NCBI RefSeq assembly: GCF_014287515.2
Contig: NZ_CP092473.1
Location: 2,259,001-2,323,000 of the forward strand
Direction: 5' to 3'
DNA length: 64,000 nucleotides
DNA from: Roseburia rectibacter
Lineage (GTDB): Bacteria > Bacillota > Clostridia > Lachnospirales > Lachnospiraceae
Every line of letters begins with the position of its first letter. The first letter of the stretch is position 1. The notes under the pieces are model-generated. The model saw only the letters and a program-made list of their open reading frames with translations, did no database searches and was not told the origin of the DNA. Positions 9,100-16,779 of the stretch are shown here, one piece after another. Made by a program: the position numbers and the translations under genes.

Positions 9100-9126
9100 G
9101 GAATGGTGTGTGCCCGTTCCTTTTTT
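9100..9126 (+). terminator. Plus-strand intrinsic-terminator-like hairpin within leuC leader
   Basis: On the plus strand GGAATGG (9100-9106) pairs with CCGTTCC (9114-9120) with one G-U, then six T. On the leuC (minus) strand the stem has an A-C mismatch and no T-run after it. It therefore looks like a terminator pointing against leuCD transcription. Confidence 0.4.
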
Positions 9127-9185
9127 GTGTGATGTGTGTGTAGAACAACACTCGCTGTCCTATCTGTATGTTATTCTAACACAGG

Positions 9186-9198
9186 TATTACTATAATA
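9186..9198. promoter_or_regulatory. T-N11-A LysR-type operator candidate
   Basis: TATTA-CTA-TAATA is a 13-nt inverted repeat of exactly the T-N11-A form used by LysR-type regulators. It lies between the LysR promoter and a TAGAAT (minus strand, 9172-9177) that could be the leuC -10 box with a poor -35, as expected for an activator-dependent promoter. Confidence 0.45.
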
Positions 9199-9218
9199 AA
9201 AATACATAATAAATATAT

Positions 9219-9246
9219 TTGCCATAACTAAACTTCATGGTATAAT
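9219..9246 (+). promoter_or_regulatory. Promoter of LysR-family gene
   Basis: TTGCCA (9219-9224), 16-nt spacer, perfect TATAAT (9241-9246), 45 nt ahead of the regulator ATG at 9291. Confidence 0.65.
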
Positions 9247-9290
9247 AAGAAAAATTATTGATGTATCCAGTATCAGAAAGGAATTTTATC

Positions 9291-10181
9291 ATGAACCAGA
9301 ATTTATCATCTTACCGGATTTTTTATACCGTTGCAAATACCGGCAACATTTCAAAGGCTGCAAAAGAACTCTACATCAGCCAGCCTGCCATCAGTAAATC
9401 CATCCAGAAATTAGAGGAAGGTGTCGGCTGCAAGCTGTTTTCTAGAAGTTCCCGCGGCGTTGTCTTAACCGATGAGGGAAAACTGCTCTACGACCATGTG
9501 AGCAGCGCCTTTGAGACTTTAACCCTCGGTGAGGAAAAATTAAAACGCTCCATTGAACTCGGTGTCGGCCACTTAAAGATCGGTGTCAGCGCAACCCTCT
9601 GTAAATATCTGCTGCTTCCTTATTTGCAGGAATTTATAAGACAGAACCCGCATGTCTCTATCTCCATCACCTGCCAGTCGACCAACGAGACACTCGAACT
9701 GCTCGATGACAATAAGATCGATATCGGTCTGGTAGGAAAACCGGATAATTTAAAAAATATCAATTTTGATTTTCTCGAGGAGATCGAAGATATCTTTGTC
9801 TGCACCAAAGACTATCTGCGGAATTTGCGTGCGCGCGGCGTCCACAAGGATCAGATTCTGACAAACTCAACACTGATGCTGCTCGATAAAAACAATATGA
9901 CACGCCAGTATATCGACGACTATCTTTCCGACAACCAGATTCAGGTCAAAGAATCCATCGATATCTCCAGCATGGATCTTTTGATCGACTTTGCCCGTAT
10001 CGGAGTCGGCGTTGCATGCGTCATCAAAAGTTTTGTAAAAGAGGATCTTGCCTCCGGCGCCTTAGTGGAGATTCCTCTTGGAATCCCGATCCATAAGCGT
10101 GAGGTCGGTTTTGCCTATAAGACAACAACAAAACCTTCCAAAACACTCGCCGAATTTATCCGGTTTTATAAAAACTTTTAA
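9291..10181 (+). CDS. LysR-family transcriptional regulator, divergent from leuCD
   Basis: Start set at ATG 9291 (MNQNLSSYRIFYTVANTGN), with AAAGGA 8 nt upstream; about 296 residues. The N-terminal winged HTH reads NISKAAKELYISQPAISKSIQKLEE, followed by the LysR substrate-binding domain (LKIGVSATLCKYLLLPYLQEF, IDIGLVGKP). It is divergent from leuCD, so control of leucine synthesis is the natural guess, as for other pathway LysR activators that sense a pathway intermediate. The effector is unknown. Confidence 0.9.
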   Translation: MNQNLSSYRIFYTVANTGNISKAAKELYISQPAISKSIQKLEEGVGCKLFSRSSRGVVLTDEGKLLYDHVSSAFETLTLGEEKLKRSIELGVGHLKIGVSATLCKYLLLPYLQEFIRQNPHVSISITCQSTNETLELLDDNKIDIGLVGKPDNLKNINFDFLEEIEDIFVCTKDYLRNLRARGVHKDQILTNSTLMLLDKNNMTRQYIDDYLSDNQIQVKESIDISSMDLLIDFARIGVGVACVIKSFVKEDLASGALVEIPLGIPIHKREVGFAYKTTTKPSKTLAEFIRFYKNF

Positions 10182-10191
10182 CAGATACAAT

Positions 10192-10226
10192 ATAATAGAA
10201 TGCACGCTCCGCGAACATTCTATTAT
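10192..10226 (+). repeat. Dispersed palindromic element, copy 1
   Basis: Perfect 11-bp arms ATAATAGAATG (10192-10202) and CATTCTATTAT (10216-10226) around the 13-nt loop CACGCTCCGCGAA, starting 10 nt after the LysR stop. No T-run follows. A near-identical element lies at 59022-59052 in the opposite orientation, with loop TCCGCTCTGTGAA on its own strand (9 of 13 loop bases shared). Confidence 0.75.
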
Positions 10227-10230
10227 CATG

Positions 10231-10357
10231 AACTATACAGCCAGGTTGGCAAAGCGAATTGGCACAACAAACTCTACTTTTTCTCAAAACTATACAGCCA
10301 TATTCGCAAAGCGAATTGGCGCAACAAACTTTACTTTTTCTCAAAACTATACAGCCA
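10231..10357 (-). repeat. 57-bp tandem repeat derived from the MATE gene 3' end
   Basis: AACTATACAGCCA recurs at 10231, 10288 and 10345, exactly 57 bp apart, and the sequence between is almost identical (shared segments such as CAAAGCGAATTGG and CTACTTTTTCTCAAAA). The third copy covers the last codons of the MATE gene (WLYSFEKK-stop), so the downstream copies look like duplications of the gene end with its stop codon. Confidence 0.85.
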
Positions 10358-11674
10358 GTTGGCTTTTAAGAAGTAAATCAAAAAGATCACCGAACTGATT
10401 GACCAGGTCAATGGGTATGCCCAGAAGATGACCTGGATCTTCGGAATAAAATGCACAGTAACCGTGATGTATGTGATCCTTATGATGCACCAGGATGCAA
10501 GCATGACGAACATCGGCACGGCAGATTTTCCCGCACCGCGCATGATACCTGCAATGCAGTGGGAAAATGCTAGGAAACAATAGAAAAAAGCCTCTATATG
10601 TGCCTGTTTGGTTGCAAATTCAACGACCTGTGTTTCACTGTTGAACGCTGCAGCAAGCTGCGGTATCGTAAAAAATACGATCACACCAACCACTTCCGCA
10701 AGCAGTGTCGAACAGGTAATGCCAAAATACGCACCTTTTTTTGCTCTGTCGTACTGCCTCGCGCCAAGATTCTGTCCGATGAATGTTGTAAGTGACATAG
10801 CAAAACAGGTGATCGGCAGAAATGCAAAGCCTTCTATTTTTGAATAAACACCACATCCTGCAACCGCCATCACTCCAAATTTGTTAATATTCGTCTGTAC
10901 AATAATATTTGCAAATGAAATGATGGAATTCTGCATACCGGACGGCAGTCCGATCCCTATGATCTGTCCTAACATTCCCTTATGAAAACGTATCTGCGAG
11001 ATCTGCACCTGATAAACATCTTTGGTCCGCATCAGACGCATCATACATAAAAATGCACTGGAAAACTGTGAAATAATCGTTGCAAGTGCTGCAGCACCGA
11101 CACCAAATCCTAACAATCCGACAAATAATAAATCCAGTATAATATTAACGATGGATGAAAAAATCAGATAATAAAGCGGATGTCTGCTGTCTCCGACTGC
11201 CTGCAAAATCCCCATCACGATATTGTACATAACAAAAGCGATCGATCCGGCAAAATATACCCTGAAGTATACAATAGAATTTGGCAGTACCGACTCCGGC
11301 GTTCCCATCAGAACAAGGATCTGGGGAGCTAGGATCATCCCGATCGCGGTCAGAATACAGCCGGACACCAGACCAAATGCAATATTGGTATGTACCGCTT
11401 TTTTCAATCCTTCATAATCTGCTGCTCCAAAATATTTCGAAATGACAACGCCGGCACCAACTGCAATTCCATTAAAAAAACCGACCATCAGAAATATCAG
11501 ACTACCGGAAGAACTGACAGCTGCAAGAGCATCACTGCCAAGAAAATTACCGACGATCAGAGAATCGGCGGTATTATATAACTGCTGAAACAGGTTTCCT
11601 AAAAAGAGGGGGATTGCAAATGACACAATCCCCTTCCAGATGGAACCCTCTAATAAGTTTGTTCCTTTTTTCAT
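10331..11674 (-). CDS. MATE-family multidrug/metabolite efflux transporter
   Basis: 447 residues with about twelve predicted membrane segments. The N-terminus FAIPLFLGNLFQQLYNTADS and the VGAGVVISKYFGA stretch near residue 75 are typical of MATE (NorM/MepA/DinF) antiporters, which export cations or drugs in exchange for Na+ or H+. Its ATG comes one base after the leuS stop with no convincing Shine-Dalgarno, so it is probably translated by coupling to leuS and transcribed under the leuS T-box. The last codons lie in a 57-bp tandem repeat. Substrate unknown. Confidence 0.88.
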   Translation of the reverse strand: MKKGTNLLEGSIWKGIVSFAIPLFLGNLFQQLYNTADSLIVGNFLGSDALAAVSSSGSLIFLMVGFFNGIAVGAGVVISKYFGAADYEGLKKAVHTNIAFGLVSGCILTAIGMILAPQILVLMGTPESVLPNSIVYFRVYFAGSIAFVMYNIVMGILQAVGDSRHPLYYLIFSSIVNIILDLLFVGLLGFGVGAAALATIISQFSSAFLCMMRLMRTKDVYQVQISQIRFHKGMLGQIIGIGLPSGMQNSIISFANIIVQTNINKFGVMAVAGCGVYSKIEGFAFLPITCFAMSLTTFIGQNLGARQYDRAKKGAYFGITCSTLLAEVVGVIVFFTIPQLAAAFNSETQVVEFATKQAHIEAFFYCFLAFSHCIAGIMRGAGKSAVPMFVMLASWCIIRITYITVTVHFIPKIQVIFWAYPLTWSISSVIFLIYFLKANWLYSFEKK

Positions 11675-11675
11675 C

Positions 11676-14093
11676 TTATTTCATTACAATATTGACAATT
11701 CTTCCCGGAACGTAAATCTCTTTTACAATGTTTCCAGTCAGCTTATCTGCAATTGATTCTTTTGCTTTTGCAATAACATCATCTTTTGCGTCATTTCTGC
11801 CGATTGCCAATGTTCCTTTCGTTTTTCCATTGATCTGTACTGCGATCTCAACCGTATTTTCAACTGTTTTTGCCTCGTCAAATTCCGGCCATTTCTGCTG
11901 GTATACATAACCTGTTCCGCCAATGATCTGCCAGAGTTCCTCTGTGATATGCGGAGCAACCGGGTTTAACAGAATTAAGAGTGTCTCATACTCGCCCTTA
12001 GTCACAGCATTTTTCTTATAGAACTCGTTAATCAAAGCCATCATTGCCGCGATCGCGGTATTGTATTTCAGATTCTCATAATCGCTGCTGACTTTCTTGA
12101 TGGTCTGATGCATCTTTGTCTCAAGTTCTTTGGAATATCCGGTTTCATCTGTCATGATGTCCTGTAACTTCCATACACGCTCTAAGAAACGACGGCAGCC
12201 TTTTACACCATCCTCAGACCAGGATGCACTTAAATCAAATGCTCCGATAAACATTTCATATGTTCTTAATGTATCTGCACCATACTCTCTTACGATATCA
12301 TCCGGATTTACGACATTTCCTCTGGATTTTGACATCTTCTCTCCGTTCTCACCAAGGATCATACCATGGGATGTACGTTTCTGGTAAGGCTCCGGACATG
12401 GAACTACTTTCTCATCATACAGGAATTTGTGCCAGAATCTGGAATATAACAGATGAAGTGTTGTATGCTCCATGCCTCCATTGTACCAGTCAACCGGCAT
12501 CCAGTATTTTAATGCTTCCGGACTTGCAAGCGCCTCATCATTGTGCGGATCGGTATATCTTAAGAAATACCAGGAAGATCCAGCCCACTGCGGCATGGTA
12601 TCTGTCTCTCTCTTTGCAGGACCACCACAGCAAGGACAGGTTGTATTTACCCAGTCTGTCATCGCAGCAAGTGGAGACTCTCCATTATCCGTCGGCATAT
12701 AACTTTCTACCTCTGGAAGCATCAATGGCAGTTCACTCTCATCGATCGGCACATAACCACATTTATCACAGTGAACGATCGGAATCGGCTCACCCCAGTA
12801 ACGCTGACGTGAGAATACCCAGTCTCTTAATTTATAGTTGGTCTTTGCTGTACCAATACCTTTTTCCTCTAAAAACGCAATCATTTTTGCCTTTGCATCT
12901 TTTACTTCCAGTCCGTTTAAGAACTCAGAATTGATCAGAACACCGGTTGCAACATCTGTAAATGCCGCTTCGTTGATGTCAACTTCCTCACCATTTTTTG
13001 CAACAACCTGTACCATTGGAATATTGAACTTTTTGGCAAATTCCCAGTCTCTCTCATCATGTGCCGGTACTGCCATGATCGCGCCTGTTCCGTAAGACAT
13101 TAATACATAATCGGAAATCCAGATCGGGATTTCCTTTCCGGTTACCGGATTGACTGCCATAAGACCGTCAATCTCCACACCCGTCTTATCTTTTGCAAGT
13201 TCTGAACGTTCAAAATCGGATTTCTTTGCAGCTTCCTCACGGTATGCAGCAATCGCATCCCAGTTCTTTAACTCGTCTTTATATTTATCAATGATCGGAT
13301 GCTCCGGGGATACAACCATGTAAGTAGCACCAAATAATGTATCACAACGTGTCGTATAAACACGAAGTTTGTCCTCTTTTCCGGCGATCGCAAAATCTAC
13401 CTCTGCACCCTGTGATTTACCGATCCAGTTTTTCTGGGAAACCTTGACACGCTCGATATAATCTACATCATTTAAGCCCTCTAACAGTTTCTCAGCATAA
13501 TCAGTGATCTTTAACATCCACTCGCTCTTTACCTTGCGGACAACCGGAGCACCACAACGCTCGCAGACACCGTTCACAACTTCCTCGTTTGCCAGGCCTA
13601 CTTTACAGGAAGTACACCAGTTGATCGGCATCTCTTTTTTGTAAGCAAGTCCTGCTTTAAACAGTTTTAAGAAAATCCACTGTGTCCATTTGTAATAACT
13701 CGGATCTGTAGTGTTGATCTCTCTGTCCCAGTCGAATGAATAGCCTAAAGAATGAAGCTGCTCTTTGAAACGTTTTACATTGTTTTCAGTTACGATCTTC
13801 GGATGAATCTTATTTTTGATCGCATAGTTCTCAGTCGGAAGTCCGAATGCGTCCCATCCCATCGGATAAAGTACGTTATAGCCCTGCATTCTGCGCTTTC
13901 TTGCAACAATATCAAGTGCTGTATAAGGTCTCGGATGACCTACATGAAGTCCCTGTCCTGACGGATACGGAAATTCTACCAATGCGTAATATTTTGGTTT
14001 GCTGTAGTCGTCTGTCGCAGCAAAAGCCTTATTATCATCCCAGACTTTCTGCCATTTTTTCTCTACGACTTTGTGATTGTAAAGTTCTGACAT
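11676..14093 (-). CDS. leuS: Leucyl-tRNA synthetase
   Basis: 805 residues from ATG 14091-14093 ([15 protein letters not shown]), preceded by AAGGAGG. The frame runs upstream into repeats but that part is leader. Class I signatures: [16 protein letters not shown] (HIGH-type) near residue 45 and [10 protein letters not shown] (KMSKS) in the last third, with the editing domain between and Zn-type CxxC pairs ([15 protein letters not shown]). It charges tRNA-Leu in the cytoplasm. Expression is controlled by the leucine T-box upstream. A MATE gene follows with a 1-nt gap. Confidence 0.97.
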   Translation of the reverse strand: MSELYNHKVVEKKWQKVWDDNKAFAATDDYSKPKYYALVEFPYPSGQGLHVGHPRPYTALDIVARKRRMQGYNVLYPMGWDAFGLPTENYAIKNKIHPKIVTENNVKRFKEQLHSLGYSFDWDREINTTDPSYYKWTQWIFLKLFKAGLAYKKEMPINWCTSCKVGLANEEVVNGVCERCGAPVVRKVKSEWMLKITDYAEKLLEGLNDVDYIERVKVSQKNWIGKSQGAEVDFAIAGKEDKLRVYTTRCDTLFGATYMVVSPEHPIIDKYKDELKNWDAIAAYREEAAKKSDFERSELAKDKTGVEIDGLMAVNPVTGKEIPIWISDYVLMSYGTGAIMAVPAHDERDWEFAKKFNIPMVQVVAKNGEEVDINEAAFTDVATGVLINSEFLNGLEVKDAKAKMIAFLEEKGIGTAKTNYKLRDWVFSRQRYWGEPIPIVHCDKCGYVPIDESELPLMLPEVESYMPTDNGESPLAAMTDWVNTTCPCCGGPAKRETDTMPQWAGSSWYFLRYTDPHNDEALASPEALKYWMPVDWYNGGMEHTTLHLLYSRFWHKFLYDEKVVPCPEPYQKRTSHGMILGENGEKMSKSRGNVVNPDDIVREYGADTLRTYEMFIGAFDLSASWSEDGVKGCRRFLERVWKLQDIMTDETGYSKELETKMHQTIKKVSSDYENLKYNTAIAAMMALINEFYKKNAVTKGEYETLLILLNPVAPHITEELWQIIGGTGYVYQQKWPEFDEAKTVENTVEIAVQINGKTKGTLAIGRNDAKDDVIAKAKESIADKLTGNIVKEIYVPGRIVNIVMK

Positions 14094-14098
14094 ATAAT

Positions 14099-14288
14099 CC
14101 TCCTTGTTTTCCGAAGGAAAATGCGAGTCCTCTGACGAGCAGAGGATTTTCCTCCTTGTTTTGCGGAGCAAAATGCGACTGCCTTTGCAGGAGCAGAGGA
14201 TTTTCCTCCTTGTTTTCCGAAGGAAAATGCAATTTTACCATGTAAAATTTTCCTCTGACGAGCAGAGGATTTTCCTCCTTGTTTTGCG
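14099..14288 (-). repeat. Tandem array of duplicated leuS ribosome-binding segments and mini-hairpins
   Basis: Between the T-box terminator and leuS the block AAAACAAGGAGGA recurs four times on the minus strand (plus-strand CCTCCTTGTTTT at 14099, 14151, 14205 and 14274). Units are 52, 54 and 69 bp long. Only the last copy precedes the leuS start. Each unit carries small hairpins such as CCTCTG/CAGAGG and TTTTCC/GGAAAA or TTTTGC/GCAAAA. The array adds several consensus Shine-Dalgarno sites with no start codon of their own at a useful distance. Confidence 0.85.
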
Positions 14289-14594
14289 AAAAAAAACTTC
14301 GTCTCGGAAGACATTTTCAAATAAAAATATCTTTAGAGACGAAGTCTGTCTTACTCCGTGGTACCACTCTAATTCGTATTCTTATGATTTCATAGAAAAT
14401 AAAAATACGCTCTTATGATCCTTAACGCGGACAACACGCTTTTGCTTACTCACTGTAACTGGCAGCTTGGGCAAAAGGACTCAAAGGTGAGTTGGGAATT
14501 TCACTTTACTGCCTCACAGCATCCGGCAGCTCTCTGAGAAAGCAAAAAATTCTTACTATTCCTTATCAAAGTCTGATGTATTTTATTCACAACA
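14286..14594 (-). promoter_or_regulatory. T-box riboswitch (leucine, CUC specifier) with leader terminator
   Basis: Minus-strand leader of about 300 nt. Stem I contains an AGTA loop motif opposite a specifier loop reading CCAACTCACC; the codon CTC followed by A specifies leucine. The T-box core AGAGTGGTACCACGG is at 14356-14370 and its TGGT can pair with the ACCA end of uncharged tRNA-Leu. The competing terminator is ACTTCGTCTC/GAGACGAAGT (14296-14305 with 14336-14345) followed by eight T. Uncharged tRNA-Leu should favour readthrough into leuS and the MATE gene. Confidence 0.92.
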
Positions 14595-14600
14595 TGATTT

Positions 14601-14628
14601 ATTTTATCATATACCCTGTTTTTGTCAA
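14601..14628 (-). promoter_or_regulatory. leuS T-box promoter
   Basis: Minus-strand TTGACA (14623-14628), 16-nt spacer, TAAAAT (14601-14606); predicted start of the leader is near 14594. Confidence 0.75.
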
Positions 14629-14637
14629 GTATTGAAA

Positions 14638-14680
14638 CAAAAAAGAGCCACCACAAACAGTAACTATGTGATGACTCTTT
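14638..14680 (-). terminator. Terminator of ilvNC
   Basis: Minus-strand GAGTCATCACA pairs with TGTGGTGGCTC (two G-U pairs), loop of 11, then TTTTTT, starting about 15 nt after the ilvC stop. Confidence 0.85.
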
Positions 14681-14694
14681 CAATCGATTCAAAA

Positions 14695-15771
<1,077 letters not shown>

Positions 15772-15787
15772 TTATCTGCTTATTTTG

Positions 15788-16312
15788 TTATAATGATACT
15801 CTTTTGCCGTCTTCGTCTAACATAACGACATCGGAAATGCCTCTCGACAATCCGGTCAGTCCGGTACGTGCAAGCTCTAATATCTCATATCCGGACAAAA
15901 GATCAAGGAAAGCATCTAACTTATCCTGATGTCCTGTCAGCTCGATTACCATCGAATCATGGGTCACATCTACAACTTTCCCATGAAAGATCTCTGTTAC
16001 ATTTAAGATTGGCTGGCGTTCTGTATCTTTCGCACGAACCTTAACCAAGATCAGTTCTCTTGTCACTGACGAGCCATTTTCAAGTTTTTTGATATCAACA
16101 ACATCTTCCAACTTTGCAAGCTGTTTCTCAATCTGCTCTAAGATCTGCTCATCACCGGTCGCAACGATCGTAATCCTTGTATATCTCGGATCTGCGGTCA
16201 CACCGGAAGAAAAACTGTCAATGTTGTAACCTCTTCTGCTGAAAAGTCCTGAAATATGACTTGTCACACCCGGGTTATTCTCCACTAATAGAGATAATAC
16301 CTGTTTTCTCAT
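15788..16312 (-). CDS. ilvN: Acetolactate synthase small (regulatory) subunit
   Basis: Start set at ATG 16310-16312 (MRKQVLSLLVENNPGV) with GGAG 7 nt upstream; 174 residues. The N-terminal ACT domain (VENNPGVTSHISGLFSRRGYNI) binds valine for feedback control, followed by the C-terminal ALS-small-subunit domain. It partners with the large subunit IlvB, not present here. It is transcribed with ilvC from a good promoter at 16362-16389. The symbol ilvH would be equally acceptable. Confidence 0.94.
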   Translation of the reverse strand: MRKQVLSLLVENNPGVTSHISGLFSRRGYNIDSFSSGVTADPRYTRITIVATGDEQILEQIEKQLAKLEDVVDIKKLENGSSVTRELILVKVRAKDTERQPILNVTEIFHGKVVDVTHDSMVIELTGHQDKLDAFLDLLSGYEILELARTGLTGLSRGISDVVMLDEDGKRVSL

Positions 16313-16361
16313 TCTGCATCTCCAATAGTTTAATACTTTAATCACACATCACACTAAAGCT

Positions 16362-16389
16362 ATGATATCACATCGAAATTTTTTGTCAA
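16362..16389 (-). promoter_or_regulatory. ilvNC promoter
   Basis: Minus-strand consensus TTGACA (16384-16389), 16-nt spacer, TATCAT (16362-16367), 50 nt ahead of the ilvN ATG. Confidence 0.75.
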
Positions 16390-16429
16390 TAAACAATTTT
16401 TTTGTCCAGTCAAAAACATAGTCTCATTT

Positions 16430-16606
16430 TCAGATAAATTTTGCGGTAATGATCCATATAACCGCAGCAGCAACAAACCAGACACCAATCTGTCTGATCC
16501 GCTTTTCGGCATTCAGATCACCCCTCTGGTCTTTTCTTGTACATACTCCTGGCACGATTGCCATAAGAAGTCCTGTAAAAAGTAATACCATCCGAATCAA
16601 TAACAT
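16430..16606 (-). CDS. Small two-helix membrane protein (58 residues)
   Basis: ATG at 16604-16606 follows GGGAG by 6 nt and the frame runs 58 codons to a TGA at 16430-16432. The protein begins MLLIRMVLLFTGLLMAIVPG (first membrane helix), has a charged centre CTRKDQRGDLNAEKRIRQIG, then a second helix (VWFVAAAVIWIITAKFI). The layout hydrophobic-basic-hydrophobic and the clean ribosome site support a real gene although it is short. It lies between the YhgE operon end and the ilvN promoter on the same strand. No function can be assigned. Confidence 0.7.
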   Translation of the reverse strand: MLLIRMVLLFTGLLMAIVPGVCTRKDQRGDLNAEKRIRQIGVWFVAAAVIWIITAKFI

Positions 16607-16654
16607 TTTTTACTCCCTATATCTTATATCACAAAACTTTAGATTGCAGTGCAC

Positions 16655-16761
16655 GTCCGAAAAATCAATGATTTTCCGGACTGACGGGCATTTGCCCTAT
16701 CACATGAAAATAAAGCAAAAAAATGTCTGCAAGCAGCCATTTTTTGCTTTACTTTCATGTG
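16655..16761 (-). repeat. Cluster of three hairpins downstream of the YhgE operon
   Basis: The gap 16607-16779 has no gene. It holds a 12-bp hairpin (GTCCG...CGGAC, 16655-16681, 3-nt loop), a small GGGC/GCCC hairpin (16686-16697) and a long near-perfect stem of about 24 bp whose arms begin CACATGAAA (16701) and end TTTCATGTG (16761). The long stem starts about 20 nt after the YhgE stop and may stop transcription or protect the message end. Confidence 0.6.
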
Positions 16762-16779
16762 GCACTGCTCATTGCTTAC

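Noticed and set aside
10231..10357. CRISPR-like spaced direct repeats
   Set aside because: Units are contiguous 57-bp duplications of a gene end, not short repeats with unique spacers, and no cas genes are nearby.
12260..12934. Plus-strand 224-codon frame antisense to leuS
   Set aside because: Low-complexity, His/Ser/Leu-rich shadow translation of the conserved leuS gene with no ribosome site.
14063..14320. Minus-strand frame with KQGGKSSA repeats across the leuS leader
   Set aside because: The periodic peptide simply reflects the DNA repeats; it overlaps the terminator and leuS start, lacks a credible ribosome site and has the composition of a structured RNA leader.
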